A stretch of DNA of 64,000 nt from Chinchilla lanigera (GCF_000276665.1 NW_004955427.1:3328647-3392646); one strand, 5' to 3'; positions 1 to 10,086 are shown, numbered from the stretch's first letter. Numbers and translations are program-made. The notes: generated from the sequence alone by a model not told the origin.

Positions 1-1617
1 TCAAGAGGGTGCTAGTTAATATCCATGTGTTTATTAAATTCTTGTGGTTTCTTTTGCCATTGATTTCCAATTTCATTGCACTGTGGTCTGATAATACACA
101 TGGGATAATTTGAATTCCTTTGCATTTACTTAAGCATGTTCTATGAGCTAGTATGTGGTCTATTTTGGAGAACATCCCGTGTGCAGCTGAGAAGAACGTG
201 TATTCTGATGGTGTGGGGTGGAACACTCTGTAGACATCTATAAGTCCATTTGTTCAAAAGTTTGGTTCGGTTCTAATATTTCATTGTTGATTTTTGGTCT
301 AGTTGATCTGTCTTTTTGTGACAGTGGGGTATTGAGATCCCCCAATACAATTGTATTGGTGCTTATTTAATTTTTCATGTCTGTTAATATTTGTTTTATA
401 TAGTTGGGTGCACTGGTATTTGTGGCATATATATTTGTGATCGTTATCTCTTCCTCTTGGGTTGTTCCCTTTACAAGGATGTAGTGACCTTCTTTATCTC
501 TCTTAGTCAGTGGGCTGGAAATTCACTCTGTCTACAAATAGAATAACTACCCTTGCTTTTTTTCTGGGTTCCTGTCGCATGGAATGTTGTTTTCCAGCCT
601 TTTTCAGTCTATGAATTTCTTTTGAATTAAATGTGTTTCTTTATGCAGCCTATTGTAGATGTTGCTTCTTGATCCATTCTGCCAGTCTATGTCTTTTGAT
701 TGGTGAATTGAGACCATGAACATTGATGATTATAACGATATGTATTGCCTTCTCCTTGTCAGGTTATTTTCCTGTTGTTGGGTCCCCCTCCCTCTGTTTG
801 TTTGCCGTGCCTGGTGGATTCCTGCTGTTGGGGTTCATGGAGCTGTAGTCCTTGTTATCTCTTTCTAGAACGTCCTTCAAAACATTTTGGAGTGCTGGTT
901 TGATGGTCACGAATTTCCCCAGATTGCCTTTGTCATGAAAATATCTTATTTCTCCATCAGTTTTGAAAGGTAGTTTTGCAGAGTACATCAAGCTGGGTGG
1001 AAGGTTTTCTTCTTTCAGAACTTGAAATACTTCACTCCAAGCTCTCCTGGACTTGCGGGTTTGTGCTGAGAAGTCAGCTGTGAGTCTGACGGGCTTTCCT
1101 TTGTAGGTGATGTGTTTCTTTCCCTGACAGCTTTTAAGATTCTATTCTTGTGCTGAATTTCTGGAACCTTGACTGTGATATACCTGGCTGTAGATTTTCT
1201 TTGATCATGGCTAACTGTATTTCTATATTCCTTATCTGTACATGTGAAATTCTTTTTCCCTACCAGAGAAATTTTCTGCCCTGACGTCTGCGGGCAGTTC
1301 TTTACATCATTTGTGTCATCTCCTGTTTTCAGTCTTAAGTTGTTCTTCTTTGCCTCATCTACAGCTGCTGATTTATTTCTCATGGTCCCTTGCTGTTTTT
1401 AAGAAATCTTTCTGTTCATGATCAGTAACCGAAAGCCTGACTTCTGTATCTGAGATGCTGTCCTCACACTGGCTTAATCTGTTGCAGACACTTGCAGTGG
1501 AATTTGTATTCCCCTGATGTCTGCTTGAACCTGCCGTATGGATTCCCTTTCTTTCCTATGCTGGGCATTCACGGCTTTCTTAAGCGCCTGTTTTTCCTTT
1601 TTGTCTGCATCGGCTCT
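1..1617 (-). mobile_element. L1 LINE, minus strand, ORF2 N-terminus and ORF1, decayed
   Basis: Read on the minus strand, the left part encodes L1 ORF2 endonuclease-region sequence, and 764-1383 encodes ORF1p C-terminal sequence (fragments such as GEIRYFHDKGNLGKFVT and KNRILKAVRE resemble the L1 ORF1p RRM/CTD). ORF1 is split over two frames, so the copy is dead. The same segment order recurs in the longer minus-strand L1 at 43013-48460, which aligns by eye. The element runs off the left edge. Its right end lies at about 1610-1617, directly against a CpG island. Confidence 0.85.
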
Positions 1618-1714
1618 AGGGTCGAGCGGGCCTCCGCGGGGAAGCCGCTCCTCGCGGCGGGCTCCCTGGGGCGCTGGTCCGCGCTCCAGTCCGGGTCTTG
1701 CGGCCGCCCCGGCG

Positions 1715-1724
1715 GGGAATGTCC
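1715..1724 (+). promoter_or_regulatory. kappaB-like site GGGAATGTCC
   Basis: GGGAATGTCC fits the NF-kappaB consensus GGGRNNYYCC except for a G at position 7. It lies 31 bases upstream of a perfect site and about 120 bases before the TATA-like box. Confidence 0.4.
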
Positions 1725-1745
1725 GGCGGTCAGTACCTCTGCGGC

Positions 1746-1755
1746 GGGAATTTCC
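1746..1755 (+). promoter_or_regulatory. NF-kappaB site GGGAATTTCC
   Basis: This is a perfect GGGRNNYYCC match about 90 bases upstream of the TATA-like box in the CpG island. NFKBIZ is a known NF-kappaB target induced by TLR and IL-1 signalling, so the site fits the gene. Confidence 0.55.
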
Positions 1756-1842
1756 AGGGCGCCCAAAAAGCCCAGCAGCCTCCTCCCCGCGCCGCCCGCC
1801 CCCTGGCCCGAGCCCACGCGGCCCGGAGCACGGATGCCGCGC

Positions 1843-1848
1843 TATAAG
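1843..1848 (+). promoter_or_regulatory. TATA-like box TATAAG
   Basis: TATAAG sits alone in very GC-rich DNA. A start site would be expected near 1870-1875, giving a short leader exon to the donor at 1896/1897. Confidence 0.45.
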
Positions 1849-1896
1849 CCGGCCGCCCCAGCGCGCCGTCCGCCGCCCTCCCGCCGCCGTGGACAG

Positions 1897-1902
1897 GTAC
1901 CT
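1897..1902 (+). other. NFKBIZ: Candidate 5' splice site of distal first exon
   Basis: GGACAG|GTACCT is a plausible donor just downstream of the inferred start site. The natural partner is the acceptor at 21526-21527. This is inference only; another donor in the island is possible. Confidence 0.3.
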
Positions 1903-1960
1903 GGCGCGCGCCGTTCCTCCCGGGCTGTTTCCCGTAGAGAATAATAATTTTCAGTATAAT

Positions 1961-2348
1961 TATCAGTACTATATAACTATCGGTAATAATAACTGATTTG
2001 GGGCAAAATATTGGGGAGTCAGGTTTTTGGGGGAAGAAAAATCCGGGGTGTTAGCAGGAATCGTGTCGTTTTGCCTTAAAGGCTGGAAAGGCGGGGAGGC
2101 TGCTGGGCGAGGTGGCCGGGGTGGTGATGAGGCAGCGCCAGTTTAATGCGGTAATTCAGGGGCAGAGCTGTGGTGTCCGGGGCGGAATCTCCCGGGAGGG
2201 TCCGTGTGCAGGTTTAGAGGTATACTTACCCCTCAGGGTGGGCAGAAAGCTGTGTGTATGGAAAATATTTGAGTAGGTTGAAATATTTTATAGCATGCCT
2301 TCAGTAATTCTCATTTTACCTCTGTAAAATTAAAATTTATTAGTAGTC
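1961..2348. other. Start of distal intron, no recognised feature
   Basis: GC content falls away from the island. I see no repeat, exon or RNA gene here. Confidence 0.4.
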
Positions 2349-2510
2349 TCTTTTTTTTTTTTTTTTTTTTTTTGAGACAGGTTCTTGCTGTGTAGCTCAG
2401 GCTAGCTTTGAGCTCACTGTGTAGCCCAGGCTGGCCTTGAATTTGCAGCGATCTTCCTGCCTCAGCCTCCCAAGTGCTAGGATTACAGGCATGCCTTATC
2501 ATGCCCGGCT
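2349..2510 (-). mobile_element. B1 SINE
   Basis: Minus-strand B1 with a long poly-T at the left, the duplicated AGCTCAGGCT/AGCCCAGGCTGGCC segment, and the head GCCGGGC-like end at the right. Confidence 0.9.
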
Positions 2511-3970
2511 TGTAAAATTAAGATTTATGAATGACCATTTTATGAATGAGGGAAACTTGAAATTTGGTAACTTGGCTGGACCATCAGGTTTGTGATAATC
2601 TGTGTAAAGTATTTTAAGGGACTGTGTCTAAAGACAAGCATGTTTCTAGGTAGGTTGTATTAGACTTTCTCTCTACATGCACTTGTGAGCTGGCTTCAGT
2701 GGGTGAAGGGATTCTCCCAAAGAGGATGACATTTATTATGTAAATCTTAAGTACCGGGTAATACATATAACCTCAATTTGAATCTAGCATCTTAAGAAGT
2801 ACATTATCTGGCTAAGTGGAAATTTTTAAAAAAAATTTCTCTTAGATGCAGGCTGTTCTGACAATAAAAGAAGAGAAACAATCTCAGCACTCGCTCCACC
2901 ACCCTCAGCTCTCCCGGGAGAGGAGGGGATCAGCTGGTAGATAGCTACATGCACAGAGAACGCTCAAGTCTTTACTTGGCTTCAGAGTACTGCGCATGAC
3001 CCTCCTCGCCCTCCACCAGCTGTCTAAAATCGCGGTGCTGAGGCTGAAGACCCAGCCGGGCAGGGCGCAGGGCAGAAGCCCGGGCCAGACGGAAGAGCGA
3101 CCCCTGGGGTCGGTGCCCGGCTCCTCTGCTGTGGGGAGCGTGGGGAGGTCAGGGCCGTGTTGGCCTAGCTTAGGTGCTCAGATACTGACCCCCAACTGAG
3201 GAGAAGGTGGCAAAGCCTTGGCACCCTGCTTTGTCCTGAAGTAGGGCCTGCTCTCAGAAAGCAAAAGAAGTCCTTCCAGACGCTGTGGACTCTGAGCAGC
3301 TCCTCCTACGGATTCGCAGCTCTTCCGAGAGCATAACGGAAAGGCAGGATCTCTCATTGCTCAGAGACCGAGGACGAGCTGCGCCTAAGGAATTGCCCTT
3401 TGGTTCGCAGCTGCCTCTGACCTGGCTGCCTCTTGACTTTCTCCCGCCTAGGTTGACTGGAAGATCACGGAGGCCGGGCTGAGCTTCACCTTGTGACCTT
3501 CTTGGCCTGATGCTGAACTCCGCAGGGTGAGAGGCAGACGATGTGGAGTGGGGTGTTTTCTAAGCGTGCTAAGATTCTTATATTTCTTAAACTAACCCAT
3601 TTTTGTAGCTGCCTTGGAAGTAGTATGGATTTTATTTATAGGCCGTTACTGTGATTTCTTGTGAGCTGAGGTGTTTTGGTGGTTTGAATGTTAAAAAGCA
3701 ATTTGTAGACCTCCCATCACTTTTGGTGAGCAGAGCACAGGAGCGCGGCGAAGAGGGGAATTCGGTCTCTGCTGACTGACAGTTTCGGGGTGATGTAACC
3801 TTTTACACACTCAGCATCCTGTCACCTCAGAGTTTTGGTGCAGAGCCTCAGTGGGGCTAGCACGTGTAGTTTCTGATTAGAGCACTTCCTGTTCTTACTC
3901 GGAACCACCTTTAGGTAAGACACTTTCCTTAAACACTCAGTGGCTGAAAATGTCTGAGGGCTCCTCGAGG
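2511..3970. other. Intronic DNA, no recognised gene or repeat
   Basis: Unique-looking sequence, moderately GC-rich from 2880 to 3520. Small ORFs (e.g. 2996-3199, 3285-3482) show no domain, no splice frame and no known similarity. Confidence 0.4.
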
Positions 3971-3979
3971 AGCTGGTGG

Positions 3980-4180
3980 ACTGGGAATTACGATTTATTA
4001 AGCACTACTTTTAGGAGCAGACCAGCAAGCGCTCACTTAGCTCTGCAGTAGCGTTTGAGGTAGGTGTCATGAGCCCTATTTTGTGCACTAGGGGACTAGA
4101 GCTCAGGGGGATTGAGCAGGTGGCTCAGGACCCCCCAGCTGGTGAATTCCAGAGCCTGGGCTTGCCACTGGGCCCCTCGG
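3980..4180 (-). repeat. MIR SINE relic
   Basis: The order GAGGTAGG, then GACTAGAGCTCAGGGGG, then CAGCTGGTGAATTCCAGAGCCTGGG matches the reverse complement of MIR core and 3' parts. Strongly decayed. Confidence 0.55.
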
Positions 4181-4317
4181 ATGTTAGCAAAGTGCAAGTC
4201 GGAGATGCCAGCTTATTCCCAGGGCGCTGAGTTCCCCAGGGCCCTTCTACGCTCACTCTTGGCCAGACTCTGGCTGCTGTTCATAAAGAACTGATAAGGA
4301 GGCAGCCTTGTGCTTTC

Positions 4318-4457
4318 TTTTGAGACAGGGTTTCGTGTTGTAGTTCAGGCTGACCTCGAACTCACCGTGTAGCCCAAGCCGGCCTTGAACTTGCAGCCAT
4401 CCTTCTGCCTCAGCCTCCTGGGTGCTGGGATGACAGGAGTGCACCACCACACCCAGC
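4318..4457 (-). mobile_element. B1 SINE
   Basis: Minus-strand B1 with the duplicated internal block and conserved GCCTCAGCCTCCTGGGTGCTGGGAT-like segment, ending in ACCCAGCT. Confidence 0.88.
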
Positions 4458-4937
4458 TGAGCCTTTCACTTATTAAGCTATTTTTTGAAACAGTGGCTGG
4501 GAATGTAGAGGAAAGGGGGCGTCTCGTTATCCACTTCCTTTGCTCCCCTCAGGTCTCTCCCTCCCATTCCTAGTCACACTTGGTGAAGGGCGGCTGCTAC
4601 TGCCCTGAAGGGGGGCCTCAGGCGCCGGGCGCACCATTCACCTGTTCCCTACTATCCTTGCTGGTGCAGAGTGAGCTAATTTCTAAATTTCTTTCAGAGG
4701 TAACCCCCAGGATAGAAATGTGCGCATTTTGCACCCCTGGGGTGCGTGTCTTTTAGGAATCTCACATGATCTCTGTCTGGTTCGTGTTTCCCATGGGCTC
4801 TGTATTATCACTCTAGTGGGTTGATGAGTAGGTCTGCTTGGATGGTTAAAAATAAAAGGCTTTGATGAGTTAAGGGAGAACTTTCACACTTGTCCTTTGG
4901 GGCAGTTTTTCTCTGTGTGTAAGCGTGGTCGTCTAGG

Positions 4938-5062
4938 GATCCTGTTGAACTACAGATTCTGTTTCAGCAGGTCTGGTGTGGAGCTTGTGCTTCTGGCTGT
5001 TTAAACAGCTCCTAGGTGATTCTGATGTTTCTGGCCCGAGGTCCAGGGTGAGTGGCAAAGCT
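4938..5062 (+). repeat. MER5A-like hAT-Charlie relic
   Basis: ACAGATTCTGTTTCAGCAGGTCTGG followed by AACAGCTCCTAGGTGATTCTGATG is the characteristic MER5 word order. Ancient and diverged. Confidence 0.6.
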
Positions 5063-5689
5063 ATAAGGCACTTTACATGTTAATAAGAAAAATTATGTAG
5101 GTTTTCCTTAAAACCTATGAACATCATTTTGCTACACGTGAAAGTAAATTCTGTCATGGTTATATTGAACAATGATGGCAATGCTACACCAGCTATACCT
5201 GATGCCGGATATCTGAATTAAACTTACTGCAGTTCTGTTGAACACCTAGATGTATAATATACAGTGCTAACCGCCAGGTATTGCAGAAAGTAACGATGAA
5301 TTTCTTTTTTTGTGGGATGTACGGCCGCACTCAGACACGTCAATGCCTGCGGTGGACTTTAGTATAAGCGCTGCGGAAGGGAACACCGAGCAAACTTTAG
5401 AACACATTGTAGCATTGAGCAGCAGTGCACCCTCCTCCTCTGAGTGTTTCAGATTCGTTCTTTGCATAGCAGTTTGTAGAGTGGCTCATACTGTAAATCA
5501 TGGATTCTGAAAAAGAGCTATGTCGTCGCCCCCAGAGGACAAATATAGGCTCAGGGGCAGGTGGATATCAGATTGTACAATAGTTTATGGGTCTGCAGAG
5601 GGCTGTGATGCATAAACAGATAGACAGCATATCTGCGGTACTAGACGTCCATCCAAGGATGTATGGGGGTGGGGGAAGAAACGTATATC
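5063..5689. other. Intronic DNA, nothing recognised
   Basis: No repeat family or exon recognised. Overlapping opposite-strand ORFs at 5267-5510 are unsupported chance ORFs. Confidence 0.35.
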
Positions 5690-5925
5690 CACGCATGGCA
5701 CCGCACCCCTGTAATCTCAGTCATTTGGGAAGCTGAAGCAGGAGGACCACACGTTCAAGGCCAGCCTGCACAACTCAGCAAGAACTTGGCTCAAAGTAAA
5801 TAAATAAATAAATAAAAAAGCAGAAGAAAAAAAGGGCTGCAAATGCAGCTTAGCGAAAGAGCACTTGTCTGGCCCACAGGAGGCCCTTCATTCAACTGCC
5901 AGCACAGCCAGAAAAGAAAAAGTGT
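5690..5925 (+). mobile_element. B1-ID composite SINE
   Basis: A B1-like left half (5696-5800, 'CCTGTAATCTCAGTCATTTGGGAAGCTGAAGCAGG' type) and an A-rich linker are followed by an ID-like, tRNA-derived right half (5833-5910). The same head-to-tail order occurs at 9428, 9727 and 28590, consistent with the B1-dID dimeric SINE known from several rodent families. Confidence 0.6.
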
Positions 5926-5934
5926 AAAAAGATC

Positions 5935-5953
5935 CACGGCAGGGGGCGCTGTA
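5935..5953 (+). promoter_or_regulatory. CTCF-like motif
   Basis: The segment around GGCAGGGGGCGCTG matches the core of the CTCF consensus (AGRGGGCGCTG). The upstream CCA half is imperfect. It lies about 4 kb downstream of the distal promoter. Confidence 0.35.
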
Positions 5954-6127
5954 GCGAGCGGCTGAGACGCGCCGCTATACATGTAGAATGCACCTACTGA
6001 GCTGAGGGCCAGAGCTTTTCCCTCTGGTTTGCTGTCTCTTTGTGTCTGCATTATTGCTCTGAATTTAAACAGTCCTGGCTTCCAGAAGAGGAGTGCTGTC
6101 TTCTTTCCCATCTTTCTTTATTTGTAT

Positions 6128-6216
6128 AGTTCTTTTCTTTTGTACTGGGAATCGAACTCAGGACCTCGTACTTGCCAGCCAGGCGCTGTGCTCTGAGCTT
6201 TATCCCCTAGCCCTAT
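6128..6216 (-). mobile_element. ID SINE, decayed
   Basis: Minus-strand ID element with the GAATCGAACTCAGGACCTCG box-B region and a diverged 5' end (TTTATCCCCTAGCCC). Confidence 0.75.
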
Positions 6217-6310
6217 TTCTGTAGTTCTATTAGATTCTGAAATATTTTAGATAGTTCAGAAATTGTGGTAAAATATACATAATGTAAAAGTTGCCATCTT
6301 AACTATTTTT

Positions 6311-6451
6311 TTTTTTTTTTTTTTTTTTTTCTAATCCAGGAATACTTTAGCATCTTCAATTTTTTTTGGTTTTTCTCCGGTACCAGGAACCGAACTCACG
6401 ACCTTGCGCTTGCCAGGCAGGCGCTTTGCCATTGAGCTAAATCCCCAGCCC
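6311..6451 (-). mobile_element. ID SINE with extra 3' segment
   Basis: The ID body is at about 6360-6451. A 17-bp target duplication (CCATCTTAACTATTTTT) flanks 6311-6451, so the inserted unit also includes ~30 bp of non-ID sequence (6331-6360) and an outer poly-T. That looks like a 3'-extended or transduced ID transcript. Confidence 0.85.
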
Positions 6452-6717
6452 CCATCTTAACTATTTTTAAGTCTGTGGTTTATTAGCACAAATCCTTTCA
6501 TGTTCTTGTACAACTGTCATCACTTTTCATCCCCAGAATTTTTTATCTTCCCAAACTGTCTGTATCCACTAAGCAATAACTCCCCATTCATTTTTCCCTT
6601 GTCCCTGTGACTGCTGCTTTACTTTTTGTCTCTATGACTTTATGACTCTAGGTTCTTCATAGAAGTTGAATCATGTTTTTGTCCTTTTGTGACTGGTTTA
6701 TTTCAATAGTGTAAATA

Positions 6718-6825
6718 GGGGGCTGGGGATTTAGCTCAGCAGCACAGCGCCTGCCTGGCAAGCACAAGGTCATGAGTTCGATTTCTGGTACTGGAAAAAA
6801 CCCAAAAAAATCCCCCCCCCAAAAA
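6718..6825 (+). mobile_element. ID SINE
   Basis: GGGGCTGGGGATTTAGCTCAG start and an A/C-rich tail, with a 15-bp target duplication TCAATAGTGTAAATA at 6703-6717 and 6826-6840. Confidence 0.93.
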
Positions 6826-7169
6826 TCAATAGTGTAAATATTTTCAAGGTTCATTCATATTGTAAGCATAGACCTGCATTTCCTTTCTGTTTAAGGCTGA
6901 ATAATATTCCACTGTTTGTGTATGTATATACACATGTACCTTATTTTGTTTACCCCTTTATTGATGGATACCTGAATTGCTTCTACATTTTGGCTGTCAT
7001 GAAAATGCTATGACTATGTATGTACAAGGATCTGTTTGAGACTTTGCTTTCAACACTTTTGTGTATATAACCAGAAGTCAAATTGTTGGATCGTAGGATA
7101 ATTCTGTGTCTGATTTTCTGAGGAACTGCTATCCTCTTTTCCACAGTGGCTGTACAGTGACTGTTTTTT

Positions 7170-7925
7170 AAAACTCAGTTTGTGTAATGTTTGACAGAGT
7201 GCAGTGGATAAGTGTGTGCCCCACGAATATAATACAAAAAAATGATACAAAGTTCAGAGTAAGTAATCTGCTGAGTGATTCAGCACCACCAGGATTGAAC
7301 AAAACAACCTTCCCTGCACAGCGACCCTTGCGTGTCTACACACCATAACACACACACCTCGAAACTAGTGCATGGTTGGAAATAATTCCCACGAGAGTCA
7401 TTGGCTAATGCACTTAAGTTCCGTAGGGGGCAAATCCTTTTGTAAATTTACACCACTTGCCATGAAATTCCACATTTGAAGAAAACTCAGGGTTATTTAA
7501 AAGGGTCAGAACTGCCGAAGGGCCAGAACTACAAAGCTGACTCACAGAGATGTAGTGATCAGGTCTTGTTTCAGAAGATGAGCTGAGAAAACCTTGAGGA
7601 TAGGATTTGGGTGAGTTCTGACTTTTGCCCTCCTCCAAGTGACCCATAATGGCAGGAAAAAAAAGTGAAGCAATGATTCCTTTTCTAATCATAGTAGCTG
7701 TGACAAGTTCTTATGGAGGCAGTAGGAACCTTCTTTTTCTACCTCTGCTAATGGCAACGAAGGTCAGCTTAACTTGAGATGGAAGAGAAGCGTTGGAGGA
7801 ACGAGGCGTGGTCAGCGGGCCATGCTGCCGGGCAGGTCTTTGGGCTCTCTGTTTGCACGACACGTGAACCTGACCCATCTAAAAGACAGCAAGGGCTAGT
7901 GCCACGGCACTTCCAGACCCTGCTG
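7170..7925. other. Intronic DNA, nothing recognised
   Basis: No clear repeat family or exon. The minus ORF 7414-7692 has no recognisable domain. Confidence 0.35.
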
Positions 7926-7927
7926 CT

Positions 7928-8117
7928 CTGTGCTAATGTTTAGTTTTTTTTGATTGTTACGCATCGAGGCATCTTTGTGCCACCAGTCCGACTTGAGCAG
8001 AACACGGGAGAAGAGAACCATGGGGCCCAGCTTGGCACCTAACGCGCAGGGCCTTGATATAACCTGAGAAACTGGAGAGGAGACGTGATAAACCGGGGGA
8101 CCATTCAGAGTTCTTAA
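7928..8117 (+). repeat. Left arm of long inverted repeat
   Basis: This segment is nearly identical to the reverse complement of 9013-9190; by eye differences are few apart from a ~12-base insertion (GTTTAGTTTTTTT region) near the outer end. The arms are ~895 bases apart. Confidence 0.9.
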
Positions 8118-9012
8118 GGACAGCCAACGAAAACAATTGTTTGTTTGCATATGGTGTCAGACAGCATTTAGAATTAAGATAAGAAAAGGATTCCTAATGC
8201 TAATTTAAAAATACAGGACATAGTGACACATTGCAGCTAGTGTTCCCCCCCCCCTTCGGTACTGGTAATCAAACGCACAACCTTGCACTTGCCAGGCAGG
8301 CGCTGTGCGGCTGAGCTAGATCCCCAGCCCCGCAGCTAGTGTTTGTATCGGGCAGGAGGTCAGTGTGTGGTGATGATCATGGGAAGGGCACGCCCTCTCA
8401 CCCCGTCCTCTGTTGTGTCTGTCAGTTCTCCAGATTTCATGATGTAGTCACTCATTTTTTTGAGAGCCTCTGTATACAGTCCAGACCTCCAGGAAAAGTT
8501 TCCGCTTGTGCCTTCGTGGGAGTTGATTTTTAAATCCCTTCCTGAAGTGTTTTGGATGAGCAGGGCTCAGAGCCTGCCCCAGTGAGAGTACAGGTGAGAG
8601 GTGCAATCCTGAGAAAGCAGAGCAGAGAACCACATGTGCAGGTCTGAGGCGGTCTCAGGCCTCCCGGCTTTCCCATGCCTTCCTTTTTTCTGTCTCGGGT
8701 GCTACTGCTCCACCCGGCTCAAGGCCTTGGCGTTCTCTCTGACTTCCTGTTTCCGGTCTGTGGGTAGATGGGTGACGATGGACCTTTCAGAGGCTTCAGT
8801 GATACCAGCGGCCCGCTGCGGCCCGTGTGCGGTAGGTTTGCACCATTGGTTTAAATTATTTGTTGAAAGTATTTCTCTAAACGATGGCTTCCTTTGTATT
8901 CCTGCGGGTACAACTGCAGTTCAGTTGTTCATGACCTGTTGCCTCCACTGTCGCAGAGTGTGTCCTGATCACCTGCATGTCTGGTGCCTCTGCCCGTCCT
9001 GTTCTGACCATG
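8118..9012. other. Loop between inverted-repeat arms
   Basis: Holds one ID SINE (8245-8331) and otherwise unrecognised sequence. The ORF at 8634-9029 has no known domain and overlaps the right arm only at its end. Confidence 0.5.
8245..8331 (-). mobile_element. ID SINE
   Basis: Minus-strand ID with a 12-bp target duplication GCAGCTAGTGTT at 8233-8244 and 8332-8343. The usual poly-T is replaced by a C-run. Confidence 0.92.
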
Positions 9013-9190
9013 TTAAGAACTCTGAATGACCCCCCCGTTTATCACGTCTACTGTCGTTTCTCAGGTTATATCAAGGCCCTGCGCGTTAGGTGCCGAGCTG
9101 GGCTCCATGGTTCTCTTCTCCCGTGTTCTACTCAAGTCGGACTGGTGGCACAAAGATGCCTCGATGCGTAACAATCAAGTATTAGCACAG
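9013..9190 (-). repeat. Right arm of long inverted repeat
   Basis: Reverse-complement copy of 7928-8117, including GATTGTTACGCATCGAGG and GCGCAGGGCCTTGATATAAC on the opposite strand. Confidence 0.9.
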
Positions 9191-9229
9191 CTCTGAGAAA
9201 GGGAGAGTGACTGGAGCTCCCGTTATGGG

Positions 9230-9425
9230 TGTAGAATGTGTATGCCAGGAGTGTGCTGGGCTTATCATGTTCACTATCCTTTCTGACTTACAGGCCCTAA
9301 CCTACCCTGTGATGCAGTTAAAACACCCTTGGAAGAATGAGAATACAAGCTTAGCAAAATGAAAGCTAGATGATTACTAAGAGAGAGCTGGGATGTGAAC
9401 CCAAGGTCCTTTGACTTCAAAACCC
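9230..9425 (-). repeat. MIR SINE relic
   Basis: Antisense MIR word order: TGCTGGGCTTATCATGTTC, GAATGAGAATACAAG (eroded), AGAGCTGGGATGTGAACCCAAGGTC. Confidence 0.5.
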
Positions 9426-9427
9426 TA

Positions 9428-9640
9428 TAGTTAGCTGGAGTAGTAGTGTACACCTATAATCCCACCCACTCAGGAGGCTGAAGCAGGAAGATGCAAGTTG
9501 AAGGCCAGCCTGGGCAGTGGAGCAAGAGGTTGTCTCAATGGAGGGGCTGAGGGTGTAGCTCAGAGGACTTGCCTAGCACATGCAAGGCCCTCAGATTCTG
9601 TCCCAGCACCTCCAAACAAAAACAAAGAACACAGAAGCCT
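9428..9640 (+). mobile_element. B1-ID composite SINE
   Basis: B1-like part 9428-9535 (CCTATAATCCCACC...GGAGGCTGAAGCAGGAAGATG) followed by an ID-like part 9541-9615 (GGGGCTGAGGGTGTAGCTCAG) and an AACAAAAACAAAG tail. Confidence 0.75.
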
Positions 9641-9726
9641 CGTTTTAAAGCAAGGGATGAAGAATATTATAGACAAGAATAGCAGCTTAGATAAAAGTCT
9701 GTGCAAGAACTAATGTGCTATTTTCG

Positions 9727-9930
9727 GTAGGGCATGGTGGGCCGTGCCCGTAGGCCCGGCACTTTGGGAAGCTGAAGTCGGAGCATTGCAGGTTTGAGCC
9801 CACCGTCAGCAACTTAGCAAGACCCAGTCTCAAAGTGACAGATGGAAACAGGCTGAGCTGTAGCGCAGTGCTAAGGCTCTGGGTTTAATCCCTGGTACCA
9901 TAAAAAGAAACACATTAAGAAAGAATTAAT
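9727..9930 (+). mobile_element. B1-ID composite SINE, diverged
   Basis: B1-like half 9729-9838 joined to an ID-like half 9848-9905 (CAGGCTGAGCTGTAGCGCAG ... TTTAATCCCTGGTACCA). Confidence 0.6.
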
Positions 9931-10086
9931 ACGTTGTTTTCAAAGATTATTTAAGGAACTTCATGTTGAGGAAGAAAAGATGGAAGCCCAAGCCGAAGGT
10001 GCGAGCAGGTTTGGTCTCCCCTGGGGCCTTCCTCCTCAGCTGGTGCATGTCCGCCTCCTGCTGGGGCCCCGCATGGGCTTTTCTTT

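Larger units (their letters stand above)
1618..1960 (+). promoter_or_regulatory. NFKBIZ: CpG island; candidate distal NFKBIZ promoter and alternative first exon
   Basis: Composition switches abruptly from AT-rich L1 to very GC- and CpG-rich DNA. The island contains kappaB-like sites at 1715-1724 and 1746-1755, a TATA-like box at 1843-1848 and a splice-donor-like CAG|GTAC at 1896/1897. In human, NFKBIZ has an alternative promoter roughly 20 kb upstream of the main one, giving the shorter protein that starts at an internal methionine; the ~18 kb spacing here fits. The assignment is inferred from position and motifs, since no transcript data are available. The ORFs inside it (1492-1996) look like chance ORFs of GC-rich DNA. 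Confidence 0.65.
6220..7165 (-). mobile_element. Old L1 3' end, broken by two ID insertions
   Basis: Minus-strand L1 3' region: the words AATATTCCACTG, ATTGATGGATACCTGAATTGCTTC and GGAACTGCTATCC...CCACAGTGGCTG are the antisense ORF2 C-terminal/3' landmarks of ancient L1s. ID elements split it at 6311-6451 and 6718-6825. Confidence 0.7.

Noticed and set aside
1492..1996. Two overlapping 150-residue ORFs over the distal CpG island
   Set aside because: Low-complexity Arg/Pro/Ala translation from GC-rich DNA, starting in L1; no domain.
6318..6452. tRNA genes, because the ID elements contain box A and B words
   Set aside because: They are tRNA-derived SINEs with poly-A tails and target duplications, without a cloverleaf.
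7896..8150. Possible conserved protein, since similar peptides occur at 7896-8150 and 8977-9171
   Set aside because: The similarity comes from the DNA inverted repeat, seen in different frames and strands.
8634..9029. 131-residue Cys-rich ORF
   Set aside because: No family recognised, no exon signals, and overlaps the inverted-repeat arm.
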